In this document: in pieces, positions 1 through 10,700 of the stretch
How positions within the stretch are numbered: the stretch's first letter is position 1
Layout of the letters: every line of letters begins with the position of its first letter
DNA from: Parelaphostrongylus tenuis
Taxonomy: Eukaryota; Nematoda; Chromadorea; Rhabditida; Metastrongylidae
Assembly (NCBI GenBank): GCA_019055375.1
Contig: JAHQIW010002017.1
Location: 761,227-825,226, forward strand
Reading direction: 5' to 3'
DNA: 64,000 nucleotides
Notes under the pieces: generated by a model
Told to the model about the DNA's origin: nothing
Seen by the model: the letters and a program-made list of their open reading frames with translations, nothing else
Database searches by the model: none
Translations under genes and position numbers: made by a program

Positions 1-106
1 GGAACGGCTGACCTGCTACGGCACTATGCCTCAAAGATAACGGTGGGTTTGAACGACTCAGAATCCGTTTCTTGCAAAGTGTTCTATCAAAGCTTGTGTG
101 AGGTTG
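1..106. other. Unannotated sequence at window start
   Basis: No gene or repeat recognised. It may belong to the same element as the hairpin that follows. Confidence 0.3.
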
Positions 107-285
107 TTATATCTTCTCCAAAATTGATAACTGACGTTTCGACGACTTCGCCTTCTTTTGAGCCGTTTTGTCAGGTGTAAGACTCCTGAAAATTCCTCAT
201 GAGTCTTGCACCTGTCATAACAACTTTGAGGAAGACGAAGTTGCTGGAACGTCAGCCATCGATTTTGTAGAAGATGTGCTAACTT
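107..285. repeat. Hairpin (inverted repeat) with hammerhead-like cores in both arms
   Basis: Arm 1 (about 107-183) is complementary to arm 2 (about 202-285) over some 75 bases with scattered mismatches; the hairpin turns in the short stretch between them. Read outward, each arm contains a decayed hammerhead-type core: the + arm has TTGAGGA, a GACG-containing stem and GGAACGTC; the minus reading of arm 1 keeps GAAACGTC and one half of the stem. Confidence 0.75.
226..253 (+). ncRNA. Degenerate hammerhead-like core
   Basis: TTGAGGA (for CUGANGA), a 13-nt stem-loop segment starting AGACGAAG, then GGAAC and GTC. Arm 1 of the same hairpin, read on the minus strand at 133-161, has the complementary defects. 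Comparing the two suggests an intact ancestor, but neither copy looks fully functional. Confidence 0.4.
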
Positions 286-1939
286 CGTGCAAGCTTCAAA
301 TAAAAGCGGTTTGTAAGATGTTTTTCATTTTGCATTTCAAACGCCGAGTTCTAATGAAAGGCGGTCTATCAGTCCGCTTTTTTGCTCTACCTGAGCAGTA
401 TGTCTAACCTTTTGGGCACGACAGTCCCACGGCGCTGGCCTCGCCACGCGGCCACGTATCACTGTGTGGTGCCGAATTGTTAGTTATGCCGGCTATCGTG
501 AAGGAGATTGCTAGTTCGATCTTCTGTGATGACCATTCACGGCAGGTTTTTTTTTACGCTCTTTTCTTTAATGTCAATTATTTGAAGGTTCTTCTGTAAC
601 GTAATTATTATAGCAAAAATTCTTAGTTGTCTTACACTGGTTTTATAAAGACGAAGCGTAGAATCATGGGGAAACAAAGGAACCAATGCACAGGTTACGC
701 TAAGCTACCTGCATCTACTTCTGTAAAAATATCCTAGAAAAAGTCGTTCACTGTAGAAAATATGTTTTCAAATCTGACTTTTACAACGTTGGCAAAAGGA
801 ATGCTAAAAAAGTTGGATATGCGTTGTTACGGCATGGATCTACGCTGCGTATCAAAAGTAGTGATGTTACATCTAAGCATTTTTTTGCTATAATAATCAC
901 ATTACAGAAAAACCTTCAATACTAATCGACAGCAAAAAATCTGCTGCGAAACGATGTGGTAAGAGATCGAACCAAGAAACGTCTTCCCAGTGGACGGCGT
1001 CAGTAATCACTCGCCATTACGAAGAACTTGCCGCACGCGGCAGAGCGGGGCTAGAGCCGTGAGCCTGTTGTACCCAAAGTGTTAATATGAAAAGTGAGAT
1101 GTGTGAGCCATGAACCGCTGGTTTTGAATGAGTTAGAAAGAGGTTTATGTAAGCTGATTCTCTTGCTTCGTTCACTATATATTATTTGGTCGCGCTCATC
1201 TTTTTTCTTTTTATCAACTTTTGCGAGTAGCCTCAAGTCAGTTGGTTAGAAGTGGTTATGATCACTCGACTTCAATGCAAAACATTACTATAGATATTAT
1301 CCCTCGCGTGCAGTCATGTCATTCTTAATGAATGGAAACAGCTGGCAACAATTGATTCTCCATCTATTCATACTACACTTTGCAACTGCTTAGGAGACTC
1401 AGCTTTTCCGAATGACACGAGTAATGTGACTGATAGACCGTCTACTCGGATGGGATTCTTAGAGTCGTGGTCTAGACGATGCATTGCTCTCAAGTGGCTT
1501 ATTGTGCTACTTCAGAATGCATGTAGTGCTTGATCATCGGAGTATATTTTTATTCTACTACTTTATAACAATGCTATAGTGTTAAAATTATATCTCAAAG
1601 GGTGCTGAATGAGATGCAATACTTTCAATCCTAAGCGGGAGTTGAACTCGCGTTTCACCAATGCTCGGCATTCGATCACATGCGTGCTATCACTACACTA
1701 TCAAGGCCACCACTCTCCTTGGATATATGGTGTTTAGTCACATGATACGACGATGAACTGTCTGTCATGTATCGTACATATTTCACTTGATTTTTGTGCT
1801 TTTGTCTGAGACGATATGCCGAATACAGTGCGAGTACACCCGTTTACAATTCCGTAGTGTGTCTATATTACATGTCCGAGGCAAAATTCATTTCACAGCG
1901 ACAGAGAAGAAGCTAGTTCTCCTTACGTTTATCTCATCA
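286..1939. other. No gene; one tRNA-like remnant
   Basis: No exon-like structure seen. About 1625-1705 holds a decayed minus-strand copy of the tRNA-like B-box repeat (GGGAGTTGAACTCGCG). The rest is unremarkable AT-rich sequence. Confidence 0.4.
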
Positions 1940-2215
1940 TGCATATGGAGCATGGTGATTAGAAGTTTCCTGCGACACAACGAGATCAATGGTTCAATCC
2001 CGCGCCTAAAGCTCACTGAGCCTTCTATCATTTCACAGTCGGCGAATTGGTATCAGACTTGTCTGAGAGGATAAAGCAGTGACTTGATACACCGGTGCGC
2101 CCTCGTAGCCACTGTAAAGGTCAGATATGCACTAAGTCACCTTAAGCGATGCATGATGAAGTCGAATGAATGACGCGTCCCTCAGGGATGAATGCCGTGC
2201 GCTTAATCCTTCAGC
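1940..2215 (+). repeat. tRNA-like SINE family A, diverged copy
   Basis: Follows the 10275 copy from the tRNA-like head (GGTTCAATCCCGCGC, B box) through GAATTGGTATCAGACTTGTC and GGATAAAGCAG to the tail with GCGTCCCTCAGGGAT. Diverged but collinear. Confidence 0.75.
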
Positions 2216-2585
2216 TTTCATGTACTTTGACTTAAGGTTAGTATTTGAATACCTCTTCTTTCAATGCGGACGCGCTGTGCAGCTTTTAGATCACTTTGCT
2301 TGAGGACCTCCATGTGAAACATCGACTTCGCTCATCAGTCTCCAGAATAGAGCGCTGATTTCACTTGTATATCTGCTACATCTTTGATACCTAAGGTTTT
2401 TTTCAATAGCGATCTTCTTACAATTTCTAGAAATTCACATTCAAGGATTAAGTTGATCTTGAGCACTCATTAAGTACAAGTTTGTTACATTAACATGAGT
2501 TTCGAGATTGCTACAGATGAGACAAACGTGTGCGGAAAAGAAGAAAAGTGTATTAGAAAACTAGTGACGGCAAGTTCTTCACCAT

Positions 2586-2793
2586 AATTGCTTATCGGCC
2601 CTTATGAATTGGAGCTTCCCAGAGAATATAGTAGCAAATTCTCTGTCCCTGACCAATGTGAAATAGCCGAGAATCTCCGCAAGCATTTGTCTGATTTTGT
2701 CAAAACTTGTCAACCCTTTTCTTACGGTGTGAAACGAAAACGCACGCGTATCTGCGTTGTTCGAAAGGTTTACGAAGATTGGCGCAACCTCAG
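2586..2793 (+). CDS. Exon-like open frame, unrecognised
   Basis: About 69 open codons end exactly at a CAG|GTAAAA donor. The peptide (PREYSSKFSVPDQCEIAENL, later RKVYEDWRNLR) is hydrophilic and helix-like and has ordinary codon use, unlike the shadow frames nearby. No clean acceptor or initiator was found. I do not recognise the family, and it does not match the missing N-terminal exons of eIF2B gamma. Confidence 0.25.
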
Positions 2794-2896
2794 GTAAAAA
2801 TCAGTTGACGAGCCAATAAATTGAATGATGTTTATATCACAGAATAAGTGATTATGATACTTTTGTCTCTTCGCCGTTGAAAGCGATTGTTAATAG

Positions 2897-3293
2897 ATTG
2901 GGGAAAAAGTTCTGAGAAAATGCTTGTAACTTTTTTGAATGTCGGCCATTTTTTTGTGTTTTTTGGCTTACTTGAAAGCCCGTCTTCCTCCGCGTTGATT
3001 GGTATATAATTTATCTACTTATTCCAAGATGGAGTTAACAAGCGACAAATTAGGTTGTTGATGATACACGAATGGCTGTTGGGTTCATGTGCCACGGTGG
3101 TAAGTGAACGCATCACTCTGGCTTGGAGCGAAGACACAGTTGGCAAAACTACGGTGTACAGGTGGTCTAAAAAGTGCTTGAAATTCAAGAGGAGTACTTT
3201 GGCTACTAGTTTTGTCTTTGTTCGGGTGTAATAGGTGCGTAAATAAATGTTCTACAAGAGTTTTCTCACAAAATTTTCCCCAACCTAACTACT
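2897..3293 (+). mobile_element. Internally deleted mariner, 'bandit' type (short copy)
   Basis: Terminal inverted repeats GGGGAAAAAGTTCTGAGAAA and its complement, flanked by TA. Inside are the transposase start (MELTSDK frame) and first helix-turn-helix remnants, then directly the C-terminal end and an AATAAA-like tail. About 80% of the transposase is missing. Same family as 6466-7050. Confidence 0.88.
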
Positions 3294-4140
3294 CGTGCCA
3301 GCCGTTCTTCTTATCCGTGAAATTGCCCGTTGGCCGAAGAAAGCGCCGTAGGGGAAGTTTTAATTGGACCCTTGGACGGTCCTCCTTTATCCAGTGTGTG
3401 GACTTCAGAGGAAATCCGAACAGAATTGTCATTTCGTTGCTAGGGCTGGTTTTTGTGTCTTGTTTCTGCTAGGATGCAATAGCCAGGACCTATGACCAGA
3501 GACGTGAACTACTGTCTTTTAGAGAGAGGTCTGCTTTCTTGCTATTACGCTTCTAGGATGGCGGCATCCTATCAGTTTACTCTTAGCTGGCGTACCATGT
3601 GCAAGTGTCAGATAACTTCATAGCACTGTGAACTTTCTGTGGTGATCAGCCTCCACTTGAGATCGCAGTTTTAGATGTTTATGATTGAGTTAGTTCCAAA
3701 AAAGCCGGGAATTAGAGATCAAAAATTATAGTGTCAATTTTAGCATGATTTCATCGTGATGTCCTGTGATTTTATTTCGGACTGTCGACTACAGCCTATG
3801 ATAGATCAGTTTCGGGCTCATAATGTAAGTCACTTTCACACGATTGGTATTTTGATTAGAGTTGAAATTCTATTACCTGAATGGGAGCTAAAGTTATTGG
3901 TAATTTTGTTTTGCTCATATTCTCTTGCATTTCCTTTGTAACAACTTGATTGCACCGAAATATAGTAGTGCTGTCATAGTTCTGAACCGCTATTGATAAC
4001 AAATGTGCTGGTCAATTAGCGTGTGGTATATGCTTCTCTTCCTTTGGTCTGGCACTCGGAATTGATATGGCATGCCATTGTTCGAGCCTTAAATTTATGT
4101 GTCCGACATTTCATTATTGATCATCCCATAATTCGGTCAG
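3294..4140. other. No gene seen
   Basis: Short shadow frames only. No splice-bounded exon, repeat or RNA gene recognised. Confidence 0.3.
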
Positions 4141-4370
4141 AATTCTTTTTATTTGACCGCCACTTGCGGTGGTATGATGTTACAATATACCCAATAATGT
4201 GGAGTGCTGTGCAAAAGCATTTGCGTCAGCCGGAATTCGAACCTAGATCTCACTCTTTCTCAGAGCGTATGCTAACCGTTGCACTCTGCACCAGAATCTG
4301 GGTTCGAATCTCGGCTGACGTAAGTGTTTTTGCACAGCACACCACATTATTGGGTATACTGTAACATTCC
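4141..4370. repeat. Palindromic element with tRNA-like arms (family C)
   Basis: Arms at about 4185-4255 and 4300-4368 are inverted copies. Each has a B-box-like block (GGGTTCGAATC / GAATTCGAACC), the GCGTCAG/CTGACG edge, a TTTGCACAGCA block and an outer CCCAATAATGTGG. Flank TTATTTGACC...ATGTTACAATATACCC is shared with the copy at 62870. Confidence 0.85.
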
Positions 4371-5465
4371 TCAATTTCTTTAGCATTTCGGTACCTTTGT
4401 GGATCCTATTGTTATTTACTCGATCAAATTCTATTAGTCAACAATATAATCACCTTCTTGATCAACGATGTACAATAATTTCCTGGGCAATGATTGGATG
4501 CTTTCTTCCCAGAAATGTCCAGGCTGGCTATCAAAGAATTCGGCGAGGTCATCTTGAACTGGTTATAGTCTCTGGATTGTGTTCTCTGTAGAGGCGATGC
4601 TACAGCCCGATCCGATGAAGCAATTCAGGGCTTATGGTCGATATGGTGCCGTGGTCTAGCTAAGTTTCTCCAAAATGTGGCGTATCGACTTGCAGTGTGA
4701 GGTCGAGCCTTCTGCTGCTACGAGCTTCCTTCCGGAGATGGTCCCCGCAGACATCGACATAACTTGTCTACTTGTTGTCTAGCAGTTTTCGAAACAGCAT
4801 GTCCTGCCATTTCCAGAAAACTGAAAAACCACATGGGCAGCACCGTCGTAGTCGGTCAGTGTATGAGGTGTCCATCGAGACATCACTTTGTGGTAGCCCC
4901 TTTCATTTAAATGGCGAGCGATGGTACTTCGGCCGTATCGAGGTGTCTGCCCAAGCTACTACAACATTCTGTAACAGAATACAGCCTTTCGGCAATAACC
5001 CACTTCGAAAAAAACTACTGATGAAACAATAGTGCGAAAGAAATTATGGGACAACACAATAATCATTATAAATCAGCATAGGAATAATATAATGATGTCA
5101 GAAAGTGTGCATGTAACAATGTAAACAATGACGAAGTCAACAGATCTAAACACCCTGAAGCGAAGCGGATACAGTGACAAGAAGAGTGCATATTCCGCAA
5201 CTGATTAAACTAGTGCGAGCAAGAGATGATTATTACCGTTGTATTTGGTACGGTGCAATTTATGAGTACAGCGAAAGTTATAATTGATCATGGAAGACAG
5301 GGTGCTCTTAGGGATAAGGTGATGGATCATTGTCAATACTTATATAGTGGTCATGGAGCGGGTGGAGATGTTTGCAAGGCTTATATATTAGGTCGTTTCA
5401 TACGTTATGGCATTAGAACAATGAATAGCAAATTTACCAACCAAAAGTAACTAAACTGCATGATT
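4371..5465. other. No gene seen
   Basis: No exon, repeat or RNA gene recognised. The open frames at 4772-5032 and 5226-5450 lack splice sites and family resemblance. Confidence 0.3.
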
Positions 5466-5762
5466 TTGGTATCGAAGATGGAGCTAACTCAGGAACAAAC
5501 CCGCTTGCTACTCATGCACGAATGGCGCGTAGGGGAAATTGCTAGTGAAGCGGCACCCAATTCAATGGAACTTCCTGTGGACGGCCCGAGCGCGACTGAT
5601 TCTCCAGACTGCTCTCTCCAGCTTTGGACTTTGCAAACCACTTCCTTGCCGTTCTTTCTGCATCCGTATCATTGCTCGTGTTTCACTAGCTTTTTCCCCT
5701 ACGAGCCATTCGTGCATGAGTAGCATAGGAATTTGTTTCTAAGGCTGCTCCATCTTGAAGCA
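5466..5762. mobile_element. Inverted-repeat mariner fragment (two head-to-head N-terminal ends)
   Basis: The left arm (about 5466-5565) reads MELTQEQTRLLLMHEWRVG, a bandit-like mariner N-terminus. The right arm (about 5665-5762), read on the minus strand, repeats the same block (CTACTCATGCACGAATGG). The middle is unrelated. Confidence 0.7.
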
Positions 5763-6465
5763 GCTATAGGCACATTGTATACCAAAATGTTCGCATGGAT
5801 ATTCGCAATTGAACGAAACCGAGATCATGCAATTTAGATTATTCTGGAATATAAACTCGGTGTATATTGCTTTTGCGCCAAAACTTATAGAACGATCTAG
5901 CCAGTTTAATCTTACTATGCCGAGCGCACAGACACGCTCAATTCCTTAAGATTTTCGCCGGGTAGAGGCTTTTTATTCATCAACGTTTTAGTAGTTATTT
6001 GATTTGCTTACTAAACGCGAATTCGAAATTGTGCATAGCTTTTCAATAGAATTCTTACGCATCATTAACACGGATGTGCTTGGTTTATCGTTAGACTTTT
6101 AGTACGTATTCGCGAACTCAAATACATGATTCTGGAACTAGGTTTAGTTTCTGAAGTCTTCATAGAGTGCTCTGTAAACGAAAAAGAAATTATACCTTAG
6201 ACTAGAGTTTGTATGCACCGAACGTGTAGGAAAGTATGAAGAATAACGTGCAGTACCAAAGTAACACGAAAAATCTGGAATTTTCCCAAAATTGAGGAAA
6301 AAACTTGTTCAAATGGAAATCGCGCGTGATCATCTGGCGCCCCCAACATTTCGAATGTAGAAGCTCTCACTTAACAAATTCCGTAGTAAACAGCAGTTTT
6401 TTCAGTTGTCACTTTCATCTTCTTCTCAACTCCTATAGGTATCAAACTGTTCGCCCTAATATAAT
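5763..6465. other. No gene seen
   Basis: Low-complexity-free AT-rich DNA without recognised features. It might contain unfound 5' exons of eIF2B gamma, but none was identified. Confidence 0.3.
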
Positions 6466-7050
6466 AGGTTGAGGAAAAAGTTTTGAGAAAATGCTTGTAA
6501 CTTTTTTGGGAGTCGACCATTTTTTGTGTTTTTAGGCTCATTTGGAAGCCCGTCTTCTCCCGCGTTGATTGTTATATAATTCACCTACTCATTTCAATAT
6601 GGAGTCAACAAGCGAGCAAACTACATTGTTGATGATGCACGATGGCTTTTGGGTTTAAATGCAACGATGGCAAGTGAACGCATCAATCTAGCTTGGGGTG
6701 AGGACACAGTAGGCAGAAGTACGGTGTACAGGTGGTTCAAAAAGTCTGACGAAAGCGAAGAAAGTTTGGAAGATCAGCCTCGTTCGGGTCGTCCAAAAGA
6801 AGTTGATCGTCAAGCTGTGCTTGAAAAGATTGAAGAAAACTCTTGTTTGACAACTTGGTCATTCATTTCTTCAACAGCGAGAAATTGGAATTTTATGCTC
6901 ACGGAATCGATCTTTTGCAGGAGAAGTGGCAGGAAGTGCTTGAAGTTGAAGGGGAGTACTCTGATTGTTAGTTTTGTCTTTGTTCGGGTGTAATAGGTGC
7001 CCAAATAAATGTTTTACAAGCATTTTCTCAGAACTTTTTCTCTAGCCTAT
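6466..7050 (+). mobile_element. Internally deleted mariner, 'bandit' type (longer copy)
   Basis: Terminal inverted repeats GGTTGAGGAAAAAGTTTTGA and its complement. The transposase starts at 6600 (MESTSEQTTLLMMHD), slips frame near 6645, and continues with both helix-turn-helix motifs (GEDTVGRSTVYRWFKK, then SLEDQPRSGRPKEVDRQAVL). The catalytic D,D34D centre is deleted. The C-terminus (EKLEFYAHGIDLLQEKWQEV) follows in another frame. Cannot encode transposase. 'bandit' is the mariner described from the hookworm Ancylostoma caninum; family assignment is from recalled resemblance. Confidence 0.9.
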
Positions 7051-7790
7051 CGAGTTGTTAGCAGATTGGTATACGTAATCACTGTTGCATCCCTATTCTC
7101 TATGGCAATATTGAATCAGTTAACCTATATGTGGGATACGGGTAGCTTAGGAATGGAGATACTGTCAATAATATGCATGTGGGGCCCTGCCCCGACCCAG
7201 CTAAAAGTGCCTTCTTTCCAGTGTTCTGAAACTAATGCCAAACTTCTCTGAGAAGAACTCTTCTAAACATAAGGGCAACTGTATCTTGTAATGAAGGTTT
7301 GAGAACAACTAGCATGTCTATCTCAGGATTTATGGAGAATTTTCTCAACGAACATTCAACGACTTTTAAAGGAATCCGAAGATTTTTGGAGATGATGATT
7401 GCGAGAAAGCGAAATGAAATAAATGCAGGAGACTTTAGGATTCACACAGTATCGGTTGATGTAAGACGGAAAGCATAAATCAGATGTGATAAACAACCGC
7501 CCACAAGTATGAACTTCCAGAAAATGGGGCGCACTCAATTTTGATTGATTTAAGGATTTTATGCAGTATCAGATCCCCACACAAAATTTTACTAGGTCTC
7601 TGCCTTTTATATCACTGATAAAAGTATCATTTACCAGTTTTAGTCATCGATAACTAAATAAAATTTTTAGTATTTTTTTCACCGAGGTCGAAGACCTTTT
7701 TTTGAGCACCTAATGTCACGATAGAACTGGAAGGTCAACACTTCTCAACACTTCTAGCAGGGTTTTACACCGAAATCAGTTCAATTTCAG
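7051..7790. other. Probable intron of eIF2B gamma
   Basis: Lies before the first recognised exon. No exon encoding the expected preceding segment was found. Confidence 0.4.
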
Positions 7791-10700
7791 GCTACATTAT
7801 TATGTTTACTGAGTGATATGTGTGTTAATGGACCCATTCCTGGACCGAAAGTGAGAAGGAACAAAGGTATTGGTAATTCATGTTCATATTTCTTTCCTCT
7901 ACGTTTCTTTTCACAAAGTGGTTAGTCCTGTTGGAGGAAGAGTAGACGCAAAGGCATAGACACAGTAAATTTGGTCAAGAAATGGGTGTTGTTTGGCATG
8001 CGCTCTGGACATCTAAATGCTAGGTGAAAAGTTGGAGTATAAAAGGTTCCTATCTCGAAGCTTTACAAATGCATCTCCTTCCTTGCGTTTCGAGTGTTTT
8101 CTCAAGACCACGCTCAAAATTCAACATATCTCGTAATTATTATTTGAGCCAACATGTCATGTGGTCTGTTCAACGGGCTGACTTATAGAGCCCGATACAC
8201 GTGTTTCGACCTTGACGGTCTCATCAGGAGGGCGGTACCCTTCATTTTTAGCCAAACCTCTCGAGGCGCTCAGTCCCCTATACTAAAAGTAGACGACGAC
8301 GAACTTTACACTGTCTATCAAGTGAAATAATCACCGAACAGACAGTGTTGTATACTCGATTGCTCTTGGCTAGTATCCTCAGTATATCAAACCTTTCGTT
8401 TCGAGTGTTTCCTATGACCAAGCTGAAATTTCAACATATCTGGTAATTATTAGTTGAGCCAACATGTCATATGATCTGTTCAATGGGGTGACTTATAGAG
8501 TCCGATACAACACTGTCTGTTCGGTGATAATTTCACTCGACAGACAATGTGTAAAATGTTCGTCGTCGCCTTTGTTTAGTATAGGGGACTGAGCGCCACG
8601 AGAGCATTGGCTAAAAGTGAAGGGTACCGTTCGACCGATTAGGACGTCAAGGTTGAAACAAGTGTATCGGGCTCTATAAGTCAATTCATTGAAAAAACCA
8701 CATGATATGATAGCGCAAAAATAATTACGAGATATGCTTCTCCTTCCTTTTCTTATCCGACATCGTTCGTATTCATTATCGTTCTTATGTCACTGTAATT
8801 TAACATGACAATTGTAGCAGATTGTCGTTAACCTTCTAATCATGGGTTATCAGGTCGAGACTTTATTGCACTTGAGAAATCGACGAGCAGAATCGTCCAC
8901 ATGATTAATGAAGAGGATTTCGATCAGCCAGTGAATGCTGATGCGTGGCTGAATAAGTTAGTTTTCAAGTCAAAAGGATTTTGATATCAGAGACTCATCT
9001 TTGATTTCCGAAATTTTTACTTTATTCTTTTATTTTCTTTCTTATCACATGAAACGACTACTCGGAGTGGTGTCCGTACTAGAGTTGATCTGCTACAACA
9101 TCTTCATCTTACATATTTTATTCAATTAACAGTTCTTATACAGTTTTTTTATTGCTGTTGCCGAGTAGGAAGTTATGGTCTGTGCGGCGAGATGCATATG
9201 ATCACCCAGCCTCCCGACACTCCTAAGTAATCGATGACGAAAGCTCTACAGAACGCCCAGCCTTGCAATCCTTGAGATCGCATGGTGTGCTCAGCCAGTA
9301 TTCTACGACTTTCGTCAAGAAAATGATATCCTGAAACAAGCAAAAAGGGGTATCGATTTTTTGAAGTACTGGGACCCACTTAATAGAGAGAAAAACTGTA
9401 ATACGGGTGAAACAAAGTGATTAAAGTATGCAGGTTTTTAATCTGAGTCTTTTCAACGGACATCGTGGTTCTACAGGATGTGAAATTACGTTCGAATTTG
9501 ATTGGACAATTTTTGAAAATATTTTTTCTTTACCAGATTTCCGAACGTCACATTGACGGCAAAATACGTTGACTGTCACGTTTACTTCATGCGCCATTCC
9601 TGTTTGGCTACGATTATAAAGGAGAGGTATGTTTTTTTCTTTCAAATAAAAAAGCTGTAATTGCAAGAACGCCTTTCTCACATTTCACTCAGGATGACTG
9701 AATTTCCTATCTCAAATTTTCATGTTTTCTTCACTAATCGAATTGAATTCTTGCAATTTTTTTTTGTTCCAAATAGTGATCGATAAGTGTAACTTTTGAT
9801 CATACATATAGATGTAAATTTTAGGAACTTCGCATCGTTAAAAGCAGATGTCATCCCGTATATGTTATCCAAACAATGTTCTTGTACGTAAATTATGTTA
9901 TCTATTGTTATACAGTCTATTTAAAGATAAGCCGCTAATTTTGCGTAGCTATCAGATAAACCACTATTTTTTCAGTTTGATACATTTTTTTTCCTACACA
10001 TATTTATTCACATATGTTCCGTGAAAGTGTTTGATTTTAGAAAATTTATTCCTTCTCGATTCTACATGTTGCTTGTTTAAAGCTCCCTAAAATCTATCAG
10101 TAGATTTTCGATATCTAAGTTTAAGCCGGGGACGCGTGCTCTACCACTACACCACTGAGGCACAAAAACACAGCCTCAGGCGGGAATTGAACCCACGTTT
10201 CATCTTATCCGGGGACGCGTGCTCTACCACTACGCCACTGAGGCACTTAAAAACATTGGGGTCTACTACATCTTGCGCATGTGGCGCAGTGGTTAGAGGT
10301 GCCCTGCGTCGCACACGAGGTCAGTGGTTCGATCTCGCGCTCATGGCTCACCAGGCCATCCATCCCTCCGGGGTCGGTAAATTGGTACCAGACAGGTCTC
10401 AGACTTGTCTGGGAGGATAAGCAGCACTGACTCGGTTCAGCGGGAGGCCTACGCGAGTCAATGTAAAAGCCAGATATGCATTCAATCACCTCAAACGAAG
10501 TTAAAAATTGAAGTCGAGTGCATGGCGCATCCCTCAGGGATTGATCAACGCCGAGAGCTTTATCCTTTATCCTTTTAAGTTTAAGCCATCAAAAGAAATT
10601 CAGTCCTTTTCACAAGGAAGGTCTTGCTCTGCAAATTTCATATGAAAATGGATTTCTTTTCTTATCATCGGATTTCATTGATGAGTTACGCAATATGTTC

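Larger units (their letters stand above)
8085..8710. repeat. Hammerhead-bearing repeat family: direct plus inverted copies
   Basis: A ~200-bp unit lies minus-strand at about 8150-8350 and again plus-strand at about 8500-8705, forming an inverted repeat. In addition 8090-8200 recurs directly at 8398-8510 (TTTCGAGTGTTT, GAGCCAACATGTCAT, CTTATAGAG blocks). The unit ends in CTCTATAAGTCA and GAGCCAACATG-type sequence. The same unit occurs at 15000-15215. Located in an eIF2B gamma intron. Confidence 0.8.
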
